Assembly (NCBI RefSeq): GCF_013423485.1
Contig: NZ_JABFFR010000025.1
Location: forward strand, 124,001-188,000
Source: Azospirillum oleiclasticum
GTDB lineage: Bacteria; Pseudomonadota; Alphaproteobacteria; Azospirillales; Azospirillaceae
Direction: 5' to 3'
DNA: 64,000 bases
Positions 40,664 through 48,091 of the stretch are shown one piece after another (positions within the stretch are counted from its first letter, which is position 1; every line of letters begins with the position of its first letter). The position numbers and the translations under genes were made by a program. Below the pieces are notes generated by a model. The model had not been told where the DNA came from and searched no databases. It saw nothing but the letters and a program-made list of their open reading frames with translations.

Positions 40664-42024
40664 TCCAGGATCTCGATGTCCGGCCGTACCAGCGCGCGGG
40701 GGATGTAGCCGGACGCCGTGGCGATGCGCTGGCGGACAGCCGTGCGCACCCCGCCGCCGCCGGCCGGGCCACAGGTGTAGAGCGCCAGCACCTCCTGCGC
40801 CGCGCGCTCGGCGACGGCGCGCTCCGGCGTCGCCACCGCGATGCGCATCCGCACGTCTTCCACCGCCGGCGCGCGCCCGGCAAGGCGTTGCCCGCCGTCG
40901 TCGCCGAACACACTGGAGACGCCGACGATGTCACCGCGCACCCGGCAGTCGGCGGGCAGCCGGCGCTTCACCACATCCAGCGCCAGACGCGCGCGCGCCA
41001 CGGCGTTCGGCCCGGCGTAGGAGATCTCGCCCTCGCCCAGCCAGCCGCCGTCGTAGCCGACCGTCACCTTCAGCCGCTCCGGCCGCGGCCGCCCGGCGGC
41101 GCCGGTGACGCGCACGCGGTCGGGCCCGTCGGGCACCAACTCCACGCAGGTGATGTCGAGCGTCACGTCGGGGGTGAGGTAGGCGGCGGGGTCGTGCACC
41201 TCGTAGAGGATCTGCTCGGAGACGGTGCGGCGATCGACGAGGCCGCCGGTGTCCTCGGCCTTGCCGATGGTGAAGCCGCCGTCGGCGTCCATGGCGACGA
41301 TGGGGAAGCCGATGCGGTGGGGGTCCGGCACGTCCTTGACGCCCGGGTCGGCGAAATAGCCGCCGGTGACCTGGCTGCCGCATTCCAGCAGGTGACCCGC
41401 CAGCGTGCCGCAGGCGATCCGCCGCCAGTCGTCCTCCGCCCAGCCGTGGTGGTGCAGGAAGGGGGCGAGCGCCAGCGATGGGTCGGCCACCCGCCCGGCG
41501 ACCACCACGTCGGCGCCCAGCGCCAGAGCGCGGGCCATCGGCCCGGCGCCGACATAGGCGTTGGCGGAGATGGGGGCGGTCACCGTCAGCGGCGTGCCAT
41601 CCTCCGCCTCGATCCGATCGAGCAGCGAGGCGGCGGCGAGGTCGTCGCCGGTCACCACCGCCACCCGCATCGGCCGGCAGCCCAGCCGCCGGCCCATCTC
41701 CAGGATGCGTTGCGCCGCCGCGCGCGGGTTCGCCGCACCGAAATTGCCGAGGATGCGGATGCCATGGCGCAGGCAGCTGTCGAGCACCGGTTCAAGCAGC
41801 GGCTCCAGCAGCGGTTCGTACCCGCGCTCCGGATCGCGCGCGCGGTCGAGCTGGGCCAGGGCCAGCGTGCGCTCGCCCAGCGTCTCGAACATGATCGCGG
41901 CGGGCAGACCCGACCGCGCCAGCGTCTCGACCACCGGACCCGGCGCGTCGAGCCGGTCGCCCGAAAAGCCGGCGCCGCAGCCCACGAGGATCCGTCCGTC
42001 ACCCATCATCCCGTCCCGCCCCAT
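40660..42024 (-). CDS. Acyclic terpene utilization AtuA family protein (DUF1446)
   Basis: 454-aa cytoplasmic protein of DUF1446. It opens ILVGCGAGFSGDRLDAPGPV and keeps family segments NFGAANPRAAAQRI, AYVGAGPMARALALGADVVV and GRVADPSLALAPFLHHHGW. The biochemical function is not established; relatives lie in acyclic terpene and other catabolic gene sets with a carboxylase. No biotin carboxylase is present here, so terpene use is unlikely. Several Met codons (42024, 42009, 42006) compete as the start; GGGGCGGG precedes 42009. First gene of the operon running to 34628 and divergent from LysR. Confidence 0.82.
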   Translation of the reverse strand: MGRDGMMGDGRILVGCGAGFSGDRLDAPGPVVETLARSGLPAAIMFETLGERTLALAQLDRARDPERGYEPLLEPLLEPVLDSCLRHGIRILGNFGAANPRAAAQRILEMGRRLGCRPMRVAVVTGDDLAAASLLDRIEAEDGTPLTVTAPISANAYVGAGPMARALALGADVVVAGRVADPSLALAPFLHHHGWAEDDWRRIACGTLAGHLLECGSQVTGGYFADPGVKDVPDPHRIGFPIVAMDADGGFTIGKAEDTGGLVDRRTVSEQILYEVHDPAAYLTPDVTLDITCVELVPDGPDRVRVTGAAGRPRPERLKVTVGYDGGWLGEGEISYAGPNAVARARLALDVVKRRLPADCRVRGDIVGVSSVFGDDGGQRLAGRAPAVEDVRMRIAVATPERAVAERAAQEVLALYTCGPAGGGGVRTAVRQRIATASGYIPRALVRPDIEILE

Positions 42025-42083
42025 CGTTTTGCGAAGTCAGCCAGCAATCCGCATGCAAACCATTTTCGCCGGGGCTGATTAGG

Positions 42084-42115
42084 TTGACAAACTGATTTAT
42101 TGGATCGATTAATCA
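42084..42115 (+). promoter_or_regulatory. lysR promoter and operator dyad
   Basis: TTGACA (42084-42089), 17 nt, then GATTAA (42107-42112) resembles a sigma-70 promoter whose transcript would begin at or next to the LysR ATG. A dyad TGATTTAT-N7-ATTAATCA (42093-42115, 7 of 8 pairs) overlaps the -10 and could be the LysR site shared with the divergent atuA-like operon. Confidence 0.45.
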
Positions 42116-42118
42116 CCA

Positions 42119-43057
42119 ATGCTTATGAATGTGACCTTGCGCCAGCTCCAGGCCTTCCGGCAGGTCGCCGAGCAGGCGAGCTTCAGCAAGGCGGCCGAGC
42201 GCATCGGCCTGTCGCAGCCCGCACTCAGCGCCACCATCCGCAAGCTGGAGGAAACACTGGGCGTGCGCGTCTTCGACCGCACCACGCGCCAGGTGCTCCT
42301 GACCCCGGAGGGGGAGGAACTGCTGCGGCTGGCCACCCGAATGGTTGACGAGTTCGAAGCGGTCGCCGGCGATCTTCAGGATTATCTGGCGCGGCGGCGG
42401 GGCAGGGTGGTGGTGGCCGCCCTGCCCACCGCGGCCGCGGTGATCCTGCCGCCGATGATCGCCCGCTACCGTGCCGACAACCCCGGCATCGACATCCGCA
42501 TGCACGACGGGCTGCACGGCGCGATCCTGGAACAGGTGCGGTCCGGGGCCGCCGACTTCGGCATCACGGTCGAACCGCAAGACACCGACGAGTTCCGGTT
42601 CGAGCGGCTGCTGGCCGACCGCATGGTCCTGGTGTGCAGGCCCGACCATCCACTGGCCGGCCGCACCGCCGTCACCTGGGCGGAGATGGCGGAACACCCG
42701 ACCGTCGCCATGTCGCGCACCACCAGCGTGCGGCAATCCATGGAGACGGCGTGCGCACAGGCCGGCGTCACCATCCACCCGCTCTACGAGGCGTCGCACC
42801 TCGCCACCATCGGCGGGCTGGTCGGGGCAGGGACGGGCGTGGCGGCGTTGCCGTCGCTGTCGCTGCCGCTCCTGCGATTCGCGGGTCTGGCGTCGGTTCC
42901 GCTGGAATCCCCGGTGATGGAACGCGGAATCGGCATCGTCCGCCGGATCGGCCGCTCCGCCTCGGTGGCGGCGCGCGGCCTCCTCGCCATGCTCGCCCTG
43001 CACAGGGAGCCGTCGGAGGCGGATGGGCAGGGCAGCGACGGGGTGGAAGTGCATTGA
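42119..43057 (+). CDS. LysR family transcriptional regulator
   Basis: 312-aa regulator. The wHTH is in residues 1-62 (TLRQLQAFRQVAEQASFSKA, GLSQPALSATIRKLEETLGV). The effector domain follows (VVVAALPTAAAVILPPMIAR, with the usual GAADFGIT segment). It is divergent from the AtuA/TRAP/BKACE operon across 94 bp and is its likely activator. ATG 42119 and ATG 42125 are both in frame; neither has a Shine-Dalgarno sequence, and the promoter would place the transcript start at the ATG, suggesting leaderless translation. Confidence 0.9.
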   Translation: MLMNVTLRQLQAFRQVAEQASFSKAAERIGLSQPALSATIRKLEETLGVRVFDRTTRQVLLTPEGEELLRLATRMVDEFEAVAGDLQDYLARRRGRVVVAALPTAAAVILPPMIARYRADNPGIDIRMHDGLHGAILEQVRSGAADFGITVEPQDTDEFRFERLLADRMVLVCRPDHPLAGRTAVTWAEMAEHPTVAMSRTTSVRQSMETACAQAGVTIHPLYEASHLATIGGLVGAGTGVAALPSLSLPLLRFAGLASVPLESPVMERGIGIVRRIGRSASVAARGLLAMLALHREPSEADGQGSDGVEVH

Positions 43058-43122
43058 CGTTCCGCCCCCGATGGCAACATACTGCCGTTCGCACACTTAT
43101 AGCGTGCATACGGGGGTATGAG

Positions 43123-43446
43123 ATGCGGCCGGATCTGTTTCGTACCAGCGAACTGGCACACCGCTACTTCACGGTGCTCGGCTGGGAAAAGCTGCGTTAC
43201 GAGCCCTGGACCTACCGTTCACCCGACGGCCGGGTCTGCCGGCTGAATCTGGATGAGGGCACCGGCATCGTCCAGGCTGCCTATGGGGACATGTCCGCGT
43301 CCTTCGACGCCGCGGTCGGCTATGCGGCAACCACCGCCTTGCCGGCAGGCGGGCTGTCTGACATCATGCCGTCCAGAAGGCGCGCGCACAGGCTCGGGTG
43401 GCTGCGACGCCTGCTTTCCGTGGCGAGGATCGTCGCCATCCGGTGA
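43123..43446 (+). CDS. Hypothetical protein, 107 aa
   Basis: I do not recognise this family. The protein begins MRPDLFRTSELAHRYFTVLG, is rich in aromatics in the first half (WEKLRYEPWTYRSPDG) and ends in a strongly basic stretch (PSRRRAHRLGWLRRLLSVAR) that could be an amphipathic helix. A GGGGG site precedes ATG 43123. It follows the LysR gene by 65 bp on the same strand. Codon bias agrees with real coding, but there is no functional clue. Confidence 0.55.
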   Translation: MRPDLFRTSELAHRYFTVLGWEKLRYEPWTYRSPDGRVCRLNLDEGTGIVQAAYGDMSASFDAAVGYAATTALPAGGLSDIMPSRRRAHRLGWLRRLLSVARIVAIR

Positions 43447-43480
43447 ACGCGCAGCACGGCCGCCTCGAGAATGGACTGTC

Positions 43481-44038
43481 ATGACTCCGGTCCTGGAAAT
43501 GAGGGCGGTTCCGCTGGTTTGGAGGGGGTTTCCCGCCATCCTCCGATTCGGCCGCGGAGAGCCGGAACCACCGCCGCCCCCGGTGACCGAGGTGATCATC
43601 CATCGCCAGCCGCTTCGCGTCGCCGCCGACTGGCAGGCGGCACTCTGCGACATCTGGCGGGCCCACCGGGTGCTCTCACCGGCCTTCCTGAAGGAGATCG
43701 AGGCGCTGGGGCTGCGGGACCGCTGCGGATTCTTCGCCAACAGCGGCCCTTCGGAGCAGGAATTGCGGGTTCGCATGCTGGCGGAACCGACCGTGCGCTA
43801 TTTCGGCCGGGACTGGGCGCAATGCCAGCTCGGCCGCCCGCATCTGGAGGATCCGCACGCGGACTATGCCGCCCGCATCGACCGCGAATACCAGGAATCG
43901 ATCGACGGGGGCGAGCCGCTGCTCAACCTGATCACCATGTTGCGGCCGGGTCAGCCACCCACCTTCTACACTCATGTGCTGCTGGGGTGGACCGCGGGCA
44001 TAGGGCGCCGCGCGGTCCTCTCCGGGGTGGATTTCTAG
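43481..44038 (+). CDS. Hypothetical protein, 185 aa, possible PAS-like fold
   Basis: Cytoplasmic protein without membrane segments. It starts MTPVLEMRAVPLVWRG. The core (LAEPTVRYFGRDWAQCQLG, then DYAARIDREYQESIDGGEP) has the spacing of divergent PAS-type sensors seen in alphaproteobacteria, but this is a weak resemblance. It may be co-transcribed with the 43123-43446 gene (34-bp gap). The stop overlaps the stop of the convergent gene at 44035. No cofactor-binding residue can be assigned. Confidence 0.55.
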   Translation: MTPVLEMRAVPLVWRGFPAILRFGRGEPEPPPPPVTEVIIHRQPLRVAADWQAALCDIWRAHRVLSPAFLKEIEALGLRDRCGFFANSGPSEQELRVRMLAEPTVRYFGRDWAQCQLGRPHLEDPHADYAARIDREYQESIDGGEPLLNLITMLRPGQPPTFYTHVLLGWTAGIGRRAVLSGVDF

Positions 44039-44805
44039 GCGGCCTCGGCCACCTCCACCAGCGGCTCCGCCAGGTCACCCAGGAACATCGCCCGCGTCCA
44101 CGCCATGAAATGCATGGGCAGTGCGCGCAGGCCCGGCTGGTTGAAGGTCACGCCCGGCACAGGGTCCATGAGACGGGTGCCCATGTAGCCCTCGTTCCAC
44201 ACGCGCTCGGCCAGGTCCGGATCGGAAAAGCCGATGAAGGCGTCCGGCTGCCAGCGCAGCCAGCCCACCAGCTTGGTGGCACGGTGGCAGATCGGGAACA
44301 GGGCGCGTCCGCGGTGGTCGGGACGGGTCCAGCCAGCCAGCGCCCAGGCCACCCGGCCCCGCATGGACAGCGCCAGCGGCGATGTCACCTCGCACCAGGC
44401 GTCGCCCGGAGGCTGGTCGTAGAGGGCGGAGAGGTCCTGGAAGATCGAGCCGACCGACCGGTCGCGGCAATCGTAGAGCACGATGGCCTGTGCGGTCACC
44501 ACGGCACCGTCACGGCCGGTCCCCACCAGCCACGCGGCGTTGCCGGGGTGCAGCCGCCGGTGCCGCGGATCGCAGGCGGGGAGCATCGGCTCCCACGAGC
44601 CGGCCGCGACGGCTTCGTCATTGATGGCGGCCAGCGACCACATGTTGCTGTCCAGGTGAAGCGTGACCCCGGCGGCACCGGCCTGGGCGACGAGCCGGTC
44701 GCGGGCGGCGGCGATCAGGCCACCGAGCGGCCCGGCGGGAACGGGCAGGGAAGCCAGCGGCACGGCTGCGGAGTGCGGGAGAATGCTGTCCAATGTTGTC
44801 TCCAT
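44035..44805 (-). CDS. Hypothetical protein, 256 aa, possibly acyltransferase-like
   Basis: Unrecognised soluble protein that begins METTLDSILPHSAAVPLASL. A central stretch AWALAGWTRPDHRGRALFPI followed by a helix resembles an acetyl-CoA loop of GNAT enzymes, but I would not assign it. The C-terminus contains MHFMAWTRAMFLGDLAEPLV. The open frame continues upstream into IS debris without a stop, so ATG 44805 is chosen because the protein-like sequence begins there. The IS30 fragment directly upstream suggests its native promoter region has been rearranged. Confidence 0.55.
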   Translation of the reverse strand: METTLDSILPHSAAVPLASLPVPAGPLGGLIAAARDRLVAQAGAAGVTLHLDSNMWSLAAINDEAVAAGSWEPMLPACDPRHRRLHPGNAAWLVGTGRDGAVVTAQAIVLYDCRDRSVGSIFQDLSALYDQPPGDAWCEVTSPLALSMRGRVAWALAGWTRPDHRGRALFPICHRATKLVGWLRWQPDAFIGFSDPDLAERVWNEGYMGTRLMDPVPGVTFNQPGLRALPMHFMAWTRAMFLGDLAEPLVEVAEAA

Positions 44806-44917
44806 GGGTTGAAGCTCCCGGTCGGGAGCCACCCCATGGTGACGCATACGAACGTGATGTGCGCGCTGTTGCCGCAGCCCCGCGGCGGCGCGTATCGCAT
44901 TCCAAACGTGAGTCCAC

Positions 44918-45206
44918 CACCGTAGACGAACTGCTGGATCGTCTCGTGCGACACCGTGCCCTGTGCGCACGGCTCCCGCTTCAGTCGGCCCGCGATCCGC
45001 TGCGGCGACCAGCCAGCCCGCAGCTTCGCCACCACATGCGCGCGCGGATCCGCACGGCGGGTCAGCTTCGCCAGACGCCGCCGCCGTTCCCGCGCCATGT
45101 CGTGCCCCGTCACGCAGCAGTAGCCGCGGTCGTCTTTCCCCCAGCGGTCCCGGAAGCTCGTGTGATAGAAGTTGCGGCTGATCTCCCGGTGATCGTCGAA
45201 TGTTGC
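44918..45206 (-). pseudogene. IS30 family transposase fragment
   Basis: About 95 codons in one frame encode an internal piece of an IS30-type transposase: REISRNFYHTSFRDRW, GYCCVTGHDMARERRRR, then AGWSPQRIAGRLKRE and GTVSHETIQQFVYG. The N-terminal helix-turn-helix is missing at the edge of the adjacent ISNCY-like element, and the whole DDE core is gone at the other end. It is a relic left by insertion and deletion and cannot be functional. Confidence 0.8.
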
Positions 45207-45311
45207 AACAAAGCTGAAGTGTCAGGGTGTTCGGCAAAGCAGGACTGTCAGTGCGCCGCGGTCCGGCCGGCGATGGCAACAGTGGGCCCTTCAGGTCGAT
45301 GGTGGAACGCG

Positions 45312-45398
45312 GGTGTGGGTGGCCGGCGCGGTCAAGCCCGCAGCCGCCGGAGGCGGAGGCCCGCAGGGCCTGGCTTGACGGCGCCGGCCACCCACACC
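45312..45398. repeat. 27-bp near-perfect inverted repeat inside the IS
   Basis: Arms 45312-45338 and 45372-45398 pair at 26 of 27 positions around a 33-nt loop that is itself GC-rich. It lies 94 bp past the transposase stop within the element. It could be a strong bidirectional terminator, a transposase-expression barrier or a nested small repeat element. Confidence 0.7.
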
Positions 45399-45491
45399 AC
45401 GATCGCCAGCGGGATGAAGGTGCCGTCGCGGCGCCCAATCGGACCCTGCCGTGCCCGTGCTCCCGCAAGACCGGCACGCCTGCGGCGGCCC

Positions 45492-46514
45492 TCACCGCGG
45501 CCGGTTGAGGCCGGCCCCGGCGCGCGCCTCGGCGCGCTTGTCCACGAAGCCCTTGCGGCCCGGCGGCTTGCGCCCGGTCTTGCGGTAGCCGTTGCGCTCG
45601 CTGTTGGTCTTGACCGTCGGCGGCGGCTGGGCGTCCTGCATCGCCTTCACCCAGGCCAGCGCCGCGCCCAGCCGCTTGTTCTCCACGATCGCCGCGTGGC
45701 CGACCCGCTGGTCCTTGTCGAAGGCCGTGTAGGGCAGGGGGATCCCCTGCCAGCGGATCTCCAGCCGCCCGTCGGCGTAGGCGTAGGTGTCCACATACTG
45801 CCCCACCAGCCCACGCGTCAGCTCCGTCTCCTCCAGCATCACCCGCCGACGCTCGTAGGACAGCGTCAGCTGCTGGCCGACATGGCGCCGCTCGCGCCAG
45901 CACAGGATCGTGCGCAGGCGCTCCGCCGGCAGCTCCACCGGGCGGTGCAGATCCTCAGGCCGTGCCGGGGCCACCGCAAAGCGCGCGTTGAAGCGCTCCA
46001 TGAAACCCGGCAGGAAGGCGTTGCCCGCCTCGATGCCGCCGATCCCGGCCAGCCGCAGCTCCTTCACCAGCCGGTCCTGCAGCGTCCGGTTCACCCGTTC
46101 CACACGACCCTTCGCCTGGCTGGAGTTGGCGCACAGGATCTCGATGTTCAGCTCCGCCAGAGCCCGCCCGAACTGCGTCATCCCCTGGCCGCCCTTGGCC
46201 TCCCGCCGCGCCACCCGGAACACCGAGTGCTTGTCGGAGTAGAAGGCCAGCGGCCGCCCATGCGCCGCCAGATAGCCCTCCAGCGCCAGACCACGCAGAC
46301 CCGGACCCAGCCGGTTGTTCGACGGCCGACCCCGCGCCCGGTGCACGATCGCGCCCCCGCCGCCCGTCCGGTAGCGCCGAACCAGACGCCAAACCTGACG
46401 CTCGCTCAGCCCCAGCACCGACGCCGCCGACCCCACCGTCAACCGCCCGCCCGCCACCTCCGCCAGCACCTCGACACGCCGGACATCCCGTTCGCTCATC
46501 ACGACCCAGCCCAT
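45492..46514 (-). pseudogene. ISNCY-like transposase with internal deletion
   Basis: The 340-residue frame starts MGWVVMSERDVRRVEVLAEV with a helix-turn-helix (LTVGSAASVLGLSERQVWRL). It then jumps from RGRPSNNRLGPGLRGLALEG straight to YLAAHGRPLAFYSDKHSVFR. Full-length relatives are roughly 100 residues longer; the missing part carries the start of the DDE integrase core including the first catalytic Asp region. The later part (ELNIEILCANSSQAKGRVER) is intact. The deletion is in frame, so a protein may still be made but should not transpose; it could act as a DNA-binding inhibitor. Confidence 0.8.
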
Positions 46515-46658
46515 CGCCAGCCTCCAAGCCGGGGATCACCCGCTCGAAAACTGACATTTCTGCTTTGCCAGACCGCGACATTCTAACTTTGCGCCTACAT
46601 CGAAAAGCGTGATAAGTATTCTTATGGAAAATATGGAGTTCGGCAGCGAAGCGGGGGC

Positions 46659-47648
46659 TCATGCCCCCCAGCGCAGCGCCGCCGTGTGCACCGGCGCGTC
46701 CCACAGGGCGACGGTCTCGGGGTCGAGCATCGACAGCGTGACCGAGCAGCCCGCCATGTCGAGCGACGTGACGTAGCTCCCGACCACCGACCGGGCGACG
46801 GTCACGCCGCGGCCATTCAGACGGCGGCGGACGGCGTCGTACATCAGGTACAGCTCCATCAGCGGCGTGCCACCGAACCCGTTGATCAGCAGCAGCGCGT
46901 CCCCTGACGCCTGATCGGCCAAGTCGCCGAGTACCGCCTCCACCATCTCCGCCGCAATGGCGTCGGCGCTCGCCAGCGGCACGCGGCGGCGGCCGGGCTC
47001 GCCGTGGATGCCCACGCCCATCTCCATCTCGCCTTCGCCCAGCGCGAAGGTCGGCTTGCCGGCGGCCGGCACCGTGCAGCTCGTCAGCGCCACCCCCATG
47101 GAGCGGGTGCGGCCGTTGACGCGCTCGCCGAGCGCCTGGAGCGCCGCGAGGTCGCGGCCCTCCTCGGCGGCGGCGCCGACGATCTTCTCGACGATCATTG
47201 TGCCCGCCACGCCGCGCCGGCCGGTGGAATAGCTCGACGTCTCGACCGCCACGTCGTCGTTGGTGAGGACGGTGGCGACCGGGCGGTCCAACATCTCGCG
47301 CGCCATGTCGAAGTTCATGACGTCGCCCTCGTAGTTCTTGACGATGAAGAGCACTCCGGCGCCGCTCTCCACCGCCTCCGCGGCGGCGATCATCTGGTCG
47401 GGGGTGGGCGAGGTGAAGACCTGTCCTGGGCAGGCGGCGTCGAGCATGCCTCGCCCGACGAAGCCGGCGTGCAGCGGCTCGTGCCCCGAGCCGCCGCCGG
47501 AGATCAGCGCCACCTTGCCCGGCGTGACGGCGGCGCGGCGGACGAAGCGGCCCTCGGGATCGGCCGCCACGATGTCGGCGTGTGCGGCGGTGAAGCCGGC
47601 GAGGCTCTCGGCGAGCACGGTATCGACGCTGTTGATCAGCTTCTTCAT
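46659..47648 (-). CDS. dhaK: Dihydroxyacetone kinase subunit DhaK
   Basis: 329-aa substrate-binding subunit of PEP-dependent dihydroxyacetone kinase. GGGSGHEP at 51-58 includes the substrate-contact His56; His215 (VGIHGEPG) is the residue that binds dihydroxyacetone covalently as a hemiaminal. NYEGDVMNFDMA and SSYSTGRRGVAGT are also family-typical. It is encoded last in the operon, after an XRE gene, and is separated from dhaL and dhaM. An IS remnant ends 67 bp beyond its stop, so any original 3' gene or terminator may be lost. A related triose or tetrulose could be the real substrate. Confidence 0.93.
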   Translation of the reverse strand: MKKLINSVDTVLAESLAGFTAAHADIVAADPEGRFVRRAAVTPGKVALISGGGSGHEPLHAGFVGRGMLDAACPGQVFTSPTPDQMIAAAEAVESGAGVLFIVKNYEGDVMNFDMAREMLDRPVATVLTNDDVAVETSSYSTGRRGVAGTMIVEKIVGAAAEEGRDLAALQALGERVNGRTRSMGVALTSCTVPAAGKPTFALGEGEMEMGVGIHGEPGRRRVPLASADAIAAEMVEAVLGDLADQASGDALLLINGFGGTPLMELYLMYDAVRRRLNGRGVTVARSVVGSYVTSLDMAGCSVTLSMLDPETVALWDAPVHTAALRWGA

Positions 47649-47680
47649 GGCGGTTGTCTCCTCCCCGGCCCTGGATGTGG

Positions 47681-48091
47681 TTAGAGGTCGTGCAGCAGAT
47701 GGGCGATCCTGGCGGCGAATTCGGTGACGATGGCGTCCAGCCGGCGGTTGCGCTCCTCGTCGCCGAGGTCGGGCACCTCCACGCTGATCCGGCGGGCGCG
47801 GTGGTGCTCGTGGGGCTGGCGCAGCCGGCGCGGGTGGGCGCGGCGGTAGGCGGCGAGGAACGCCTCGCGCTCGGCCGGCGCGAAGTGGCAGAGATCGAAG
47901 ATCAGCTCGATGTGCTGGGCCGGCACCGGCGTCGGGTTGGCCGGGTTGGTCAACTGCGACACGAAGCTGCGGTTCTTGCCCATCGCCTCGGCCAGGCGCT
48001 GCCGCGTGCCGGACGGCCGCAGGGCCAGAACCTCCTGGAGCACCCGCTTGTAGGCGACCAGCGGCGGTTCCTGTTCGGGCGCAGCACTCAC
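47681..48091 (-). CDS. XRE-like helix-turn-helix regulator
   Basis: 136-aa protein. The HTH is in residues 25-50 (GTRQRLAEAMGKNRSFVSQL). The C-terminal part is basic then acidic (RRLRQPHEHHRARR, VPDLGDEERNRRLD) and may mediate dimerisation. It starts with a GTG that overlaps the enzyme I stop (GTGA) and lies between the enzyme I and dhaK genes. Its place inside the kinase operon suggests local control, perhaps reporting kinase phosphorylation state; that is inference. The operator may be the dyad at 56751-56777. Confidence 0.75.
   Translation of the reverse strand: MSAAPEQEPPLVAYKRVLQEVLALRPSGTRQRLAEAMGKNRSFVSQLTNPANPTPVPAQHIELIFDLCHFAPAEREAFLAAYRRAHPRRLRQPHEHHRARRISVEVPDLGDEERNRRLDAIVTEFAARIAHLLHDL

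Larger units (their letters stand above)
45209..46591 (-). mobile_element. ISNCY-like insertion sequence, defective
   Basis: Boundaries come from imperfect terminal inverted repeats. The left end CAAAGCTGAAGTGTCAGG with inner GGCAAAGCAGGACTGTCAG matches, on the opposite strand, the right end CAAAGTTAGAATGTCGCGG with inner GGCAAAGCAGAAATGTCAG. The element contains one transposase gene, which has an internal deletion, and a long hairpin downstream of it. The left end abuts the IS30 fragment. No target-site duplication could be confirmed by eye. Confidence 0.65.

Noticed and set aside
40247..42024. Acyclic terpene (citronellol/geraniol) degradation cluster
   Set aside because: Only the AtuA-like proteins are present; geranyl-CoA carboxylase, hydratase and lyase genes are absent and the neighbours are TRAP and BKACE genes.
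44793..46586. 597-codon plus-strand frame across the IS region
   Set aside because: Runs antisense through the IS30 fragment and the ISNCY transposase; no motif and Arg/Pro/His-rich composition.
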